NCBI RefSeq assembly: GCF_949987515.2
Contig: NC_082702.1
Span: forward strand, 56,141,600-56,205,599
Origin: Delphinus delphis
Lineage: Eukaryota > Chordata > Mammalia > Artiodactyla > Delphinidae
Direction of reading: 5' to 3'
DNA: 64,000 nt
Positions 1 to 12,488 of this stretch are shown in pieces. The first letter of the stretch is position 1; each line of letters begins with the position of its first letter. The notes below the pieces were generated by a model. That model ran no database searches. It was not told where the DNA came from and saw nothing but the letters and a program-made list of their open reading frames with translations. A program made the translations under genes and the position numbers.

Positions 1-23
1 GTCCTTGTCAGCCCTGGGTGTTT

Positions 24-232
24 TTTGTTTTTTTTTTTTTGCGGTACGCGGGCCTCTCACTGTTGGGGCCTCTCCCGTTGCGGAGCACAGGCTCTGGACG
101 CGCAGGCTCAGCGGCCATGGCTCACGGGCCCAGCCGCTCCGCGGCAAGTGGGATCTTCCCGGACTGGGGCACGAACCCGTGTCCCCTGCATCGGCAGGCG
201 GACTCTCAACCACTGCGCCACCAGGGAAGCCC
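24..232 (-). mobile_element. CHR-type short SINE, antisense
   Basis: The + strand shows a poly-T tail, then GCGGTACGCGGGCCTCTCAC, ending at CCACCAGGGAAGCCC, the reverse complement of a tRNA-derived cetartiodactyl SINE (short form). It is flanked by a 14-15 base target-site duplication, CAGCCCTGGGTGTTT, at 9-23 and about 232-246 (first base of the right copy shared with the SINE end). The near-perfect duplication and intact body mark a fairly recent insertion. Open frames across it are shadows. Confidence 0.93.
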
Positions 233-414
233 AGCCCTGGGTGTTTGGACTGCTGTTTTATTTGTAAGGTTTTAAGAAAGTGTTTCACTGTGGAAACATT
301 TCAAGCTTGCATAAAAGTAGAGTGAATCGTAAAAGGATTCACTAGATTCTCATCATCCAGTTTCGACGAGTATCAGCCTGTGGCTCACCGCGCCCCCCTC
401 ACCAGCCCCCCCCC

Positions 415-2050
415 GTATTTTTTTTCTTATTGTGGTAGAATATACATAACATAAAACTTACCATTTTTAACCATTTAAGGGCTCAGTTCAGGGTCGTTAG
501 GCACATTCACATTGTTCTGCAATCATCACCACCATCGTCTCCAGAAATTTTTCATCTTCCCAAACTGAAACTCTGTCCCCATTAAGCACTAACTCCTCCT
601 TCTCCCTCCCCTGGCTCTGGGAACCTCTATTCCACTTTCTGTGTCTATGAATTTGACTATCTAGGTGCCTCATATAAGTGGAGTAAAAATCCTTGGCCTC
701 TGTGTCTGACTTCTTTCACGTAGCATAATGTTTGCAAGGTTCACTGACGTTGCAGCAGGCGTCAGCACTTCATTCCCTTAGAAGGCTGAATAATACTGCA
801 CTGTATGTGCGTCCCGCATTTTGTTTATCCATTCATCTGTCGATGCACGTTTGCTCAGGTGTTTTTGAGCAAATTCCAGACATCATCTTGTTTTGTCCAC
901 AGATGTGTCGAAGTTCTCTTAAAGATGAGGACTTTTTTAAAAAAAGCATCATAGCCGTAGCATGGTCCCATGCAGACAAGTTAACAGTAAGTAATTCCCT
1001 TGTATTGTCCAGTATCTAAGCAGGGTCCACGTTGCTCTGATTTTTTCTCGTGAACGTCTTCCTGAAGTTGGTTTGCTTGAATTAGGATCCAAGAAAGGCT
1101 GCTGTAAGTCTCCTTTAATTCTCTTTTCTCTCTCTGGCCTTTTGTTTGTGGAAGAAACTGGGTCGTTGTGCTGGAGAATGTCTCACATGCTGACGTGGAT
1201 GGTGGGTCTCTGTGTGTCCCTCTTTCCCCCAGGCTGGACCCGACTCGAGTTCACTTTTTGGCAGGAAGGGCTCAGAGGGCGCCATGGCCTTCCTGTGACA
1301 TTGCATTGGGCGGGAGGCATGGCAGCCACCGCCATCACTTTATGTTTTGCTTGTTTTTTCTCCTTTACATTTATTGTTACTCTTTACTTTGAAACTTTTT
1401 TGAACTTACAGAAACGTAGGAGTATTTCAAAGCATTCCTGTGCACGCTTCACCCAGAGACCCCATTCAGGTTTCCCAACAGATGGGACCCACGGCTCCAG
1501 CCTCTTGCTCTTGGGGCGCGACCCCATCCAGGATCACACGATGGCCCGTCGCCAATCTGGATCAGTTCTGGGGTCTTTCCTTGGCATTTGCAGCCTCGAC
1601 GTGTTTGAATATTCCAAAGTAGTCTTTTGTCAAATGCCTCTCAGTTTGGGTTTGTCTGATGTTTCCTCATAGCAAGTTATGCATTTTGGCTGGAAAATCA
1701 CAGAAATAATGCTGGGTTCTTCTAAGGGAATCCTGTGTTTGGGGGGGTTGGTTCATGATGGAGGTCTGTCCACGTTTATCCACTGATATCAATGTGCATT
1801 CGTGGATTCCTATTTCATTCAAAGCCAGACCCTGTTACTATCATTATTTACTTTCATCCTCAGCTACCCCTGCATTTCTGGAAGTCGCTTTTGTCACTGA
1901 ACCATCTATGACAGAGCTTGTCCCACAGCAGGACCTACAGACCCCTCCTCTCTGAATGTGGCTCATTTGTCCCATGATGTGACAGTTCTATTGATGGTCC
2001 CTTAATCTGCCTCTACCTTCCCCCAACAGCAGTGCGGCGAATATCCCTGT
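415..2050 (-). mobile_element. Old LINE-1 fragment(s), antisense
   Basis: The + strand reads as the reverse complement of mammalian L1M 3' sequence: a TTGTGGTAGAATATACATAAC start, then CATCACCACCATCGTCTCC, then TTTGAACTTACAGAAACG, and TTTGGGTTTGTCTGATGTTTC near 1645. It is heavily diverged and probably consists of more than one piece. No intact ORF2 reading frame remains. Subfamily assignment needs a repeat library. Confidence 0.75.
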
Positions 2051-5000
2051 GCAGGGACCTTGTTCCCTGTGGGAGGCATTCTATTTTAGAAAGCTCGAAT
2101 CGCTGGAAATTTCTTCCTCCTTTTGAACCAAATCCACCTCCTTGCAGCTTCCACCTACCCACTCCTGCTGGCAGGAGCCGTGAGCTCTAATGCTTGTCCA
2201 CCCCGCGGGTCACAGAACCGGTGAAGAAGCGCTCGGGTCCCGCACAGCTTCCCGTCTCCAGGTGCCAGCCATGGCCCTTCCAGCTCCCCCGCTGCCCTGG
2301 CCTCCGACCCCGCGCCAGCCCCGCTCTCATCACAGCCTGGTCTGCGGTGCCAGGCCCGCAGTGAACACAGCCCTCCCCGTGGCCTGAGCACAGGGGCCAG
2401 CAGGCCTCCCACCTCCTTTCTTTTGGACCCCAGGTCTGAGTACCAGTTGCTGACCCTTGCATTTGGCAGCCACGACCTACTGCTGACCCAGCTGGACCTC
2501 GGTCTGGCCGAGTCTGCAGGGCCTGTGAGAGATGACGCAGCTTTTTCGTTTGCACCATCAACTGAACTCTCTCTGCAACCCTGGAAATAGGCGTGACCAC
2601 CCACGTTTACAAATGATGAGGTTACCCGCCCCACGCAGAGGGCCCCCTCAGATTAGGGTAGTGCAGGGGCCCTTTGTGTGGCTGTGAGCGGAACCTCAAG
2701 GGAGAGTTGGGGCCCCCAGGCTGGTCGCAGAGGAGCTGTCTCCACCCCAGGCCAGAAGGGGCGAGGGAAGGAAGAAGTTTCTAGAACCAGAAGGACAGAG
2801 TCGTGTGGCTTCTGTCTCCCTGAGAGGAGCAGGGGTCTCTGATGAAGGGACACAGCCAGTGGTGGGCAGGGGGGCGGGAGGGTGGCCAGCGGGTAGATTC
2901 CCGACAGTGCCCTCCTCCCTCCCTCCAGTCTCCCACGGGGCTCCCCATTAGCCAGCCCTCCCCCCATCCCCACCCCCGAGCCAGTGGAGCCACATGGGCC
3001 AGCCTTGCCGGGGCAGGGAGGACAGGCTGGGGGTCAGGTGGAAGATTCTGGCACAGAGGTTTAGTGAAGGGCCTGAGGTCTGAGAAGGAACTGGGGGAGG
3101 GTGGTGGTGGCTAACACATGGGTTCTAGACCAGGGGTCTCAGCTCACCCCCCCTCCTTCCCCCTCCCCCAACCACGTGCTCTCTTTAAATCGTGGGCGCC
3201 CCCAGCTCTGTGCCTGGTAGGTTGAGCCCCTGTCATGCCAGCCCATGAGTCGGGTGGGTGAGTGAGTGACACCCTCTGTGCTCAGCCCGCAGAGCAAGTG
3301 CCCAGGGAAGCTGGTGCAAAGCCCGTGGTCCTGGGCCGAGCCAGGGCGCTGCAGGACCCGCCTGTGCGGCATCTCCGCCCCACGGTGCTGGTCTGTGTCC
3401 CTCCTCAGCACATGGCCTGTCTGGAAAAAGCCGTCTCTTCTGATGGATGTTGTTTTCCTGCAGAGCAGGTGGTGGGGCCACTCTGCTCAACTTATTTCCT
3501 ACTTGATCTGCTTTGCTGGTTGAAATGGAAACAGCGTCAGGCTGAGTATCAGTTAGAATTAAGTTCGAGTGCAAAAGAGGATGGAGGGAAAGTGAGAGGA
3601 GTGGAGGGAGGGAAGGGAAAAGGGAAAGAGGAAAGAAGGGAGAGAAGGAAAGGGGGAATGAAGGAAGAATAGGGAAAGAAATGAGAGAGAAAAACAGGTC
3701 TTTCACCAGACAGATCATTTCCCGTCCACATATTAAAAAAGAAAACTCCAGAGGGAGCAGCTCCAGGCTGGTGTGGCTACTATATGGTCATCAGTACCTC
3801 ACGCTTCTCCTGTTGTGCTGTTCTGTCATTCCTAGCACAGTGCCTCATGGTCTAAGGTGGCTGCTCGAGCTCCAGCCATCATGTCTGCATTCTAGCCAGC
3901 AAGAAGGAGAAAGGAGGAGACAGAGCCAGTCCTTTTGTTTTGAGTAGAATGAATAGAAGGGACATAACACTTCGCCTTACAGTTCATTTGTTTGAAAAGT
4001 AGCTTCTCTCCCTGAGAGAATCCTCTGCAAGGATGCACGCCAGCTCTTAATGTTGGGCGCCTCTGGAGACGGGGATGGGGTGGTGCCCCGATTCTCGCCT
4101 GATGGTAGACTCCCACGATTACCAGGAGATGCCTCCAAGAGGTGCAGCCGGAGCCCAAGCCAGTGGGGAGTGAGGAGCTGTGTGCATGAGGTGAAGAGGA
4201 TGGAGGTGTTGACCTCAAGGGGCAGCCCTGTGGGGAAGCCTAAGCCTTGCAGAGGCCGTTCTGCCAGGGAGGAGTTAGGAATTAGACTGGTGTGGGACCC
4301 TGGGGGGAAGGTCCAGGGAGGCAGATTTCAACTCAGTGTTATAAAGCACTTTCACATTGAAAGCTCTGAAAGAGGCAACACGGTGGCTTTTCTCTGGGCA
4401 TTTGGGGTGGGGGGGACAACCTCCCGCACCTCTAAGCGCACTTCCTAGAATAGAGATCGGGGACTCTTCTGGTCCACGAAGGAGTTCCTGAAAACTGGCA
4501 AGGTGTAGGGGAGTGAAGCCCGGGATCCCGCACGTGGGGGTCATTAACCTTTGTTGCGCGTGATCGGTCTGTGCCAGGTGCTGTCACAGGAGTTCCCTGG
4601 GCTTGCCCAGTCCTTCAAGCCCCTGCACCCGCAGCCCAGCAAGCAGAGGCTGGCGGCCGTCTGTCCACAGCCTGCAGGGACAGAGGCTTGACCTGGACAG
4701 CACGTCCGTCTGGTGGACCAGACTGGAGCAGAGAGACGTAGGCCAAGAGTCAGGCGTGGTTTCCACCCCTACACAGACTGGGTGGCCCCACGAGGGTGTC
4801 GGCGTAGCTGAAGGAAGACGGGTTTCCAGGGCAGAGGGAGGGACTTGGCCTGCATCTGGGGAAGGGAGAGTCCCAGAGGCCCGGCCCCTCCAGGAGGTGC
4901 CCAGGGCAGTGGGTATCAGCTCTGCCCCACAGCGTTCTGGGCCCACTGGCTGCGGACGCCCGTCCAGTGCAGGATGGAGGACCCAGACCTCTTAGCTGGG

Positions 5001-7120
5001 GCTGCGGAGCGTCTGCTTCATGCAGCCCCTGCTGTCTGGCCCTGCGCCGGCCGAGACACTGCCTGTTTATGACCCGGCTTCCCGTGCAGACCCATCTAGA
5101 GGGAGAGACTGCACAGGTAACGCTGACAGGCGTCTTCCGGTCCCCCGACACGCGGAATCTTCAGTAACGATCAGTGCAGCAGCCTTCTGGTTTCCCAAGC
5201 TCGGCTAGCAAGCCGGGGTCTGCGCTTGATCTGCGTCTTTGAGACTGGCAGACCCCGGAGGAGCAGAATTAGGGGGACAAGGGGACGAAGGCCACCCCAG
5301 GAGGCCTCCTGGGGAGGGCTACCTGGTCTCCCCAGCCACCCTGAGGTCCACATTCCAGATCCTTCTCCACAGTGGCACGTGCTGCTGGTTGGGGTATCAG
5401 GATGGGGTTGGGGATTCTGGGGGTGGAAACTCCTTGCTGGCATCCCCCCAGCCCTTCTGGAAGGTGGGTTGTCCTTTACGAATAACGAACAGAAAGCAAG
5501 TACTCAGCTAGGAGAGTCATGGCAGGCCGAGGCCCTCTGTCTCGGGGGCCTGTCAGACAGCCCCGCAGACACTAAGCAGCCTGAGCTCCTGCAGGCGTGC
5601 AGGTGCTGACGCCCGCCGCCTGGAGAGGAAGGAGGGCAGTCCTCAAAGGAAACCCGTTGGCAGCTCCGGTCTGAGTCCCCTTGTGCTGTGTGTTGGAGAA
5701 CGTTGGTTCTGAAGCCAGAAGGGGGTCTTGGAGCTCCTAATTCAACCCCTCATGGGACAATAAGCCCAGTGCTTGCTCCTTCCTCTGGTGGGTGCTGGTA
5801 GATTTAGCAACCAGCTGGCCTGGGGGAGAGCCCTGATTCCTTAGTGCTGGCCCATTACCATGGAAGCGCTCCCACCAAGGCCGATCTCAAGCTGCCAACG
5901 TGGCCTCACCAAACGTGGAGTTGGAAAGGAGTGCCCCCCTGTGGGTCTGGAACCCTGATGGACTGGGCTGAAGGTCACTTGTCCTCTGACTGCACACAGA
6001 GAGGGGCAGCAATTAACCCCTGTTCCAGGGAAGCCATAAGCAAAAGAAGCCTTTGGGAAGTTTCAAAGGTATCTCTCGAAGCCAACAACCGTGCCTCGCC
6101 TGAGGACGCGCGGCATACAGGAGAGCACAGTCAAGGCGGCGCGTGGCCGTGGGTGAGCCACGGAGGAATGGGACAGCTCAGGGTCACTCGTGGCCCCCAG
6201 GGACCTGCTGTGCTCTGGGAACCTGCCTGCATCATTGCAATCTTGTTGACTGTAGTTTTGAGTCTTTTCATGTTTTCCAGTGAGCAGTGCAAGAATTGAA
6301 CGTAAGAAGTGGGTCGCAAAGAGTAGAGAGCCACTGCTCTGCGGATTGAGGGCTTTGAAGCCACTACAAAATAGCACTTTGCTGTCAAAACCCGGGCTTT
6401 AGAAACATCAGTGGGTGGAGTGGTCTGGAAAGGGCCAACGATGTGAGCTCAGTCCTGTGGCTGGGGGGTGGGGGGTGGCGACAGCAGTCCTGCTGCAGAG
6501 GGTTTGGAAGGCACGGTCACTGAGCCTCAGCTGGCTCTTCGATCACGCGGGGATCGTAACCCCCGCCTTGGAATTGTCGGCAGAATCAAATGCCGGTGAA
6601 ATGCTCAGCATTAAAGTTGATTTAAAAGGTCACTGTTAAAAGCAGGCTGAAAGGCTGCTGGCTGACGGTAACAGTAGGAGACTTACACCCTAAAAGTCAT
6701 TTGTAAAAATAGGTTCCTGGCTTTTGAGATCAGTTGAGCTTCTATCCAGACCTCAGAATAAAATAGTGACAAAGTCAAAAATGATTCTGTGTTCGACTCT
6801 GGAGTCCAGGCTACTTTGAGAAGTGGGAGTGAATGCCGTTCTGAGAATTCGTCATGAAGTAAAACGTTGAATAAGGGAATTTAAAAATTTTCATCTTTTG
6901 GATTAAGAGGCAAATTATAAAAAAGGTTGATGACCTTAGGCTTCCAGGGGCCGTCCTGGGCTGGTGTGGGTCCACCCCGTCTCACCCATCTCTTGACTTG
7001 TAGAAGCGGAAGTGCTTCCGGGTCCTCGGAAGCCTCTGTCTCAGGAAACTGCCACGGGGCTTGTGTTGAGTGCGAGTCATCCATCTCAGCGCCAGGGACT
7101 CTGGAGACCTGCAGTTCAGT
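2051..7120. other. GC-rich intergenic DNA, no gene seen
   Basis: This is mostly unique, GC-rich sequence without convincing coding potential. The open frames are short, overlap on both strands and have no recognisable domains. A weak MIR-like segment lies near 5705-5790. A purine-rich tract at about 3575-3692 is listed separately. I see no RNA gene. Confidence 0.6.
3575..3692. repeat. Purine-rich GGAAA/GGGA tract
   Basis: An almost purely A/G tract of about 115 bases on the + strand, built of GGGAA, GGAAA and GAGAG steps. It is imperfect simple sequence and explains the Ser/Pro/Phe-rich and Glu/Lys/Gly-rich open frames here. Confidence 0.85.
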
Positions 7121-7565
7121 TCTCCCCTCCCCTTCCCCTCCCCTGCCCTCCCCCTCCCCTCCCCTTCCCCTCCTCTGCCCTCCCCCTCCCCTCCCCTTCC
7201 CCTCCCCCTCCCCTCCCCTCCCCTCCCCTCCCCTCCCCCTCCCCTCCCCCTCCCCCTCCCATCCCCCTCCCCTCCCCCTCCCCCTCCCATCCCCCTCCCC
7301 TCCCCTCCCTCTCCCCTCCCCTCCCCCTCCCCTCCCCCTCCCCTCCCTCTCCCCTCCCCTCCCCACCTTCCCCTCCCCCTCCCCCTCCCTTCCCCTCCCC
7401 CTCCCCTCCCCCTCCCCTCCCCTCCCTCCCCTCCCCCTCCCCTCCCTCTCCCCTCCCCCTCCTCTCCCTCTCCCCTCCCCCTCCTCTCCCTCTCCCTCCC
7501 CTCCCCACCTTCCCCTCCCCCTCCCTCCCTCTCCTCCCCTCCCTCTCCTCTCCTCTCCCCTCCCT
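7121..7565. repeat. Polypyrimidine simple repeat (CCCCTCCCCT)n
   Basis: About 445 bases that are almost exclusively C and T on the + strand, with runs of CCCCTCC, CCCTCC and CCCCTT steps. The minus strand is G/A-only with dozens of G3-G5 runs. It gives rise to long Pro/Ser/Leu-rich (+) and Gly/Glu/Arg-rich (-) open frames that are artefacts of composition. Such tracts can form triplex, G-quadruplex or i-motif structures and are prone to length change. Confidence 0.97.
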
Positions 7566-10500
7566 GGCAGTGAGGCCTTAGCCCCCCAGCCTCACAGCTC
7601 AGCCTCCAAGAGCCACAGGGGTGACCCACCTAGGTGACAACTCATGAATCATGGGCTGGATGTGGGTGTTCAGTTTCTGACATGGCCTGGGGTCCCCTCC
7701 CAGAGGGTGGCAGCAGTCTTTCCTGCCCCTTGGCACTCAGAGGCCACTGAGCTGTGTTCCCAGGCAGGGAGCTGGGGTGACTCCCTAGAGGATAGAGGTG
7801 AAAACAGATGAAACCCAACGTCGGGTGCGAGAGGCAGCTCGAGAGACATCGGCTGCTCGTGGGCTCAAGCATTGCCCCCGTTTTTGACCAACAAGACCCA
7901 TTTCCCCCCCATTCTGTTCAGTAAGGAGTGTCCCAGCTGGATTGGATCCAGAAAGGAGCTGAGAACATTAGAAAGCAGTTGGTGCGGTGCTGAGCGTACC
8001 GGTGAGACCGAGGGCCGGAGGCTTCCTTGCTCATGAAGTGAGGAGTGAGCATTGATGAGTGTCCCAGAAGAGAGGGGTAAGATGTGATTCAGCAAACACC
8101 TGAGGCGCAGGGCCCAGGGCAGCCAGGGCAGGTGAAGCCGGGCGAGTCCTCTGGGCTGCACAGGTGGGAGCAGCGTCAGGGTTTCCCGAGGGGGCCCCGG
8201 CGCCCAGCATTCGGCGTGCCTGCGAGGCTTGGTAGGGAGGGAGGAGGAAGTCGCTGGACCTGTCCCCGCGCGAGCATCCCCGGATGGGCCCCGCACGTCC
8301 CTGCCCACCCTCTGCCCTCTCCTGGAGACGGGCCCTCTGGGGCTCAGTCTCTACCTCGGTGCCGCCCGCCCCATCTCCAGGGAGTCGGTTGATGAGGACA
8401 GGCCTGCTGTGTATGCTGTTGGCCAGGCTCTGCGGGGGCCCCGGGGACGGGCAGGTGGGTGCACCAGTACGGGAAGGCAGATGGCGCTCCAGAAATGAAC
8501 GAAGAACAAAACAAACACCAGTGTGGTCTTGACCTTGTCCTCGCTGGGTCCCTGGGAACTGGGCTCCGCACTCCAGCTGGGTCAGGCTGTGCTCTTTCAG
8601 TTCCCCATCGGCCCTCGTTCCCAGGGCTGCTGCTGCCCAACGCAGCTGGAAGCCTGGCCATGGGGCTGTGGTCCCTGGCCTGCGGCTGGCGCGGCAGCTG
8701 GGAGCGGGGCTCTGCGTGCCAGCGCCTGTCCCGGCCTGGATGGGGACATGGGTGTGGCCCGTCTGGCCGTGAGTGTTGGCTCTCAGAGGGCTGGGGGTGC
8801 AGGGGAAGGCCGGGGTCCACGGCTTCCCGGCCTGAGCTGGTTGCTATTGTCATCGGGCGAGGCACCAGCCCCTCGGACCGCCCCCCTCTGTTAACTTGGG
8901 TGATAAGATCTACGGCACAGGGTCGCTGGGGGGTCAAAGGGGCCGTGTGTGTAAACCCCCTCGCACTATGCACCAGACGTTGACTGTGTCCCCCTTCCCT
9001 TTGGAGGTCCCTCTCAGGACCTTCTGGCGCCTCCAAGCCCTCTCCTTCCTTCCCCACGCAGGACACCTCACTGCTCTCCCCATGTCCGGGACAGTCCCTC
9101 TGCTTCCCTTTGGAGGTCGGTGGTGTGGGTCCCCTCAGCTCGGCCTGCCCTTCTCTCTGCAGACACAGAGCGCTCAACCGGGACCACGTCTGGTGCAGGG
9201 GGCGCTCACCACATTGGCCAGGTGAAAGGGTCCCAGTGAGGAGTCCCCACCAGAGGGGTGGCTGGGGGTCAGGGGTTTGGGACGCCTTTCAGTGGAGTCT
9301 TTCTGCGCCCTCCCACCCCCGCCTGCAGAGGGCCACACAGCCACCTCCAAAACTCGGGGTGACCACGGGACAATCGAACTCGTGGGAAGTCAAAGCCAAA
9401 AGCTCCCTGCTGGCGTGAGCTCAGGGTCACTGCTTTTACCGACGAGCTGGAAGCAAGAAACAGTCCTGAGTCCCAGGGAAGAGACTCTCTTGCCACTGTC
9501 CCCGAGACGTCCTCTGTCAGACTCCATTTCTGGAAGTTCCCCCGCCTGGGCAGGTACATTCACCTCCCGCCCCCTTGTAGCGTGGAACCCAGGACCAGGA
9601 GCCCATCCCCCTGTGGGCAGAGGGGGCATGGGGTGGGGGTGACCTCCCACGCGCACTTGCTGGCCGGGGACTCTGTTCCCTGTCCCGTCTCCACAGGGTC
9701 CCCCAGGAGAGGGCACGGGCTGGGTTTCAAAGTGCAGGGACAGGCAGCCTCTACTGTAGGTCTCTGGAGTTCAGTGAGCCTCCCCGAATCCTCACGGGGT
9801 CCAGGAGACAGGGCTGCAGGGGCCAGGTAAAGGTTAACACCTGGATATCCAGAGTTACCGGGGAGACCCTGCACCTCACACGGGTGTCCCCTTTCGGCCT
9901 CAAGGTTGTAAATTCTTCCCCAGGGTAACAGTTAGTGCGGAGCCCCCGGGTTGAACGCCGCTGCAGCTCCCACGCTTGCTCTGCTGCGGCAGTGGGTTGG
10001 AGGGGGTTTGCTTCTGGGCCTGCTTCATGAAAAGCCTTTCATTTTCTTCCCACCCAAGGGGATGCCCTCCACCCCTTCAGCCCAGCCACAGACTCCCCAG
10101 CCTCCAAAGCTCAAGGAAGACCCTTCTCGAAGCTTTCTCTCCACCACTCCCGTGCCATCCGCTGCATCAAATCCTTCTCCCCAGGGCCAGGGGGTGGGGC
10201 TGTGCAGGGGAATGCGGGCTGAGCTGGGCTCCGTCCCAACCTCACTGCTCACTGGAGGGGAGGCGGGGGCTCCTGGGAACGCAGCTTTGCCTCTTCCAGT
10301 TCTGTTTTCTCACCTGTCGACTAGGCGGAGTACGGAAGCGCACAGAGCGCTCTGCGTGGATCCCTGGGCCGCTGGGCCGCGTGTGGATGGAGGGGGACGA
10401 GGACACGGGAAGCCGGGAGCCCCCAAGCTGGCCCAGCCCGTCCCTCCCTCCGTGTAACCCTGGGGGAGTGGCTTCTTCCTCGGGTACAGAATTTCCTAAG

Positions 10501-10610
10501 CCTTCGAATGTGGGGATTAGAGACTCTAAGCTCAAAGGTTCCTTCTGGAAGGTGCCGGAATCTCTTAAGTGTGTTGTGAGGGGCTTTGGATGCCGCGTAA
10601 GGTATTTCTT
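7566..10610. other. GC-rich intergenic DNA, no gene seen
   Basis: Unique GC-rich DNA. The longest open frame (8344-9177, minus, 277 codons) overlaps several open frames in other registers, has low-complexity composition and no recognisable domain, so I treat it as chance. No repeat family was recognised with confidence. Confidence 0.6.
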
Positions 10611-10909
10611 TTTTTATATATGTAAATTTATTTATTTATTTATTTTTGGCTGTGTTGGGTCCTCGTTTCTGTGCGAGGACTTTCTCTAGTTGCGGCGAGC
10701 GGGGGCTACTCTTCATCGCGGTGCGCGGGCCTCTCACTGTCGCGGCCTCTCTTGTTGCAGAGCATAGGCTCCAGACGCGCAGGCTCAGTAGCTGTGGCAT
10801 ACGGGCTTAGTGGCTCCGTGGCATGTGGGATCTTCCCAGACCAGGGCTCGAACCCGTATCCCCTGCATCGGCAGGCAGATTCTCAACCACTGTGCCACCA
10901 GGGAAGCCC
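10611..10909 (-). mobile_element. CHR-type long SINE, antisense
   Basis: Reverse-complement CHR SINE with tail TTTATTTATTTATTTTTGGC, body GTGTTGGGTCCTCGTTTCTG and end CCACCAGGGAAGCCC. The target-site duplication CCGCGTAAGGTATTTCTT is at 10593-10610 and 10908-10925. Confidence 0.94.
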
Positions 10910-11104
10910 GCGTAAGGTATTTCTTATGCTCTGACCTCTTCGGCATTGGTCCCTTGCCGGGTTGTGGTCCCCCACCCACCTGTCCGCGCCTAGCTGGCCC
11001 CAGCCCAGGGATCCTGTTGTGGGCCTTTTGGTGCTCCTGGCATGGATGTGACTTAAAATCCGCCCTATGGTATTAAGATTCCAAAGTCTGTCTTTGAACT
11101 TTTA

Positions 11105-11311
11105 TTTTTTTATTTTTTTTGCGGTATGTGGGCCTCTCACTGTTGTGGCCTCTCCCTTTGCAGAGCACAGGCTCCAGACACGCAGGCTCAGCGGCCATGG
11201 CTCACAGGCCCAGCCGCTCCGCAGCATGTGGGATCTTCCCAGACCGGGGCACGAACCCGTGTCACCCGCATCAGCAGGAGGACTCTCAACCACTGCGCCA
11301 CCAGGGAAGCC
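11105..11311 (-). mobile_element. CHR-type short SINE, antisense
   Basis: Reverse-complement short CHR SINE (GCGGTATGTGGGCCTCTCAC to CCACCAGGGAAGCC) with a perfect 17-base target-site duplication, CTGTCTTTGAACTTTTA, at 11088-11104 and 11312-11328. Confidence 0.95.
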
Positions 11312-11769
11312 CTGTCTTTGAACTTTTAATGGCCCTGGACAAATGCTTTGAGGGTGAAGACTTGTTTCTTTCAATTCGAGCACATAGAATTTAAAAGCAT
11401 TTTTCCCACACTGGGGCAGCCCCTTTCAAAGCTCAGATTCCCCTTCCCCGGACCCCAGTAACCGAGACAAACCCACCTGTCAGGGGAGGGTGTCCTTTCA
11501 CCACCTGTTTGGATGTGATTTGAGTCACCTGCCTTTGACTGGGAAGCTGCGTGTCAGAGGCCGCTTCTCCAGGGCAGAGGCGGCTGATTGATTGATTGAT
11601 TTAAAAACTGTGAATCAGTTTACTGAAGTTGACTGATTCTGTGCCACACGGAGTGAAAAAGTTTGATGTGTGTATGAAATACGTGTCGTGCGGGTAAAGC
11701 TGTGGCTCTTACATTGGGCGATACAGGATGCGTTCCACGTACTCACCCTCCTTAGCCAGGTCGGTGTAT

Positions 11770-12190
11770 GAGCTTCTGGGCGGCAGTGAAAACTGGGCGG
11801 CTTAAAACAGCAGAAGTGTATCTCTCACAGTTCTGGGGCCGGAAGTCTGACGGTAAGGGCGGGGCCCTGATCCCTCTGGAGGCTCTAGGGAAGCCTCCTT
11901 CCTTCCCTTTCTCTCTTCTTCCGGTGGCTCCTGAAATCCTGGGCTTTCCTTCATTCGCGGAGGCGTGGCTCCAACCTCTGGCTCCATCGTCCCATGGCCC
12001 TCTCCCCGTGTCTGTGTCCAGGCTTCCCTCTTTTTCTTAGGGTACCAGTCATTGCATCAGGGCCCCCCAATCCAGCCTACCTCATCGTCATCTGATCACA
12101 TCTGCAACACCCTACTTCTAAATAAGGCCACATGCACAGGTGCCAGTGGTTAGGGCTTCAGTGTATCTTTTCGGGATGTACGGATTTACC
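11770..12190 (-). mobile_element. MaLR-like LTR fragment, antisense
   Basis: The + strand carries GGCGGCTTAAAACAGCAGAAG then TCTCACAGTTCTGG and later GCATCAGGGCCCCCCAATCC, resembling the reverse complement of mammalian MaLR LTRs (MLT1/MST type). There, the minus strand reads CTGTTTTAAGCCGCC close to the polyadenylation region. It is old and diverged. The exact family is uncertain. Confidence 0.55.
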
Positions 12191-12488
12191 GCACTGATAT
12201 ACCACATCCTCATTTGTATTTTGATTTGGTAATCAATCTAGCTTACGTTCAGAACACGGTAATTTTGGAAGTCCCATTTAAAAGCAGACCATGGCTTGTT
12301 TTATTTGTTTATCTGGTTTTAACCATTCCTGTGATAACTCGTGACCCACTTCAGGTCTTCCTAGCTGTCATTCATCTGCGTTTGGCCTCGTATCAACCTT
12401 TGTGTGGCTGTGTGCTTAAGAATGCTGTCTCCTGCTTTACCATCCTCCCCTAGGACACCCGACTGGGTTCCAGGGCTGGTTTTGCCAC

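Noticed and set aside
6927..7637. Long Pro/Ser/Leu-rich and Gly/Glu/Arg-rich open frames on both strands
   Set aside because: They are produced by the polypyrimidine repeat at 7121-7565, where stop codons cannot occur. All frames are open at once.
8344..9177. 277-codon minus-strand open frame
   Set aside because: GC-rich intergenic DNA with overlapping open frames in several registers. No domain, splice signals or start context.
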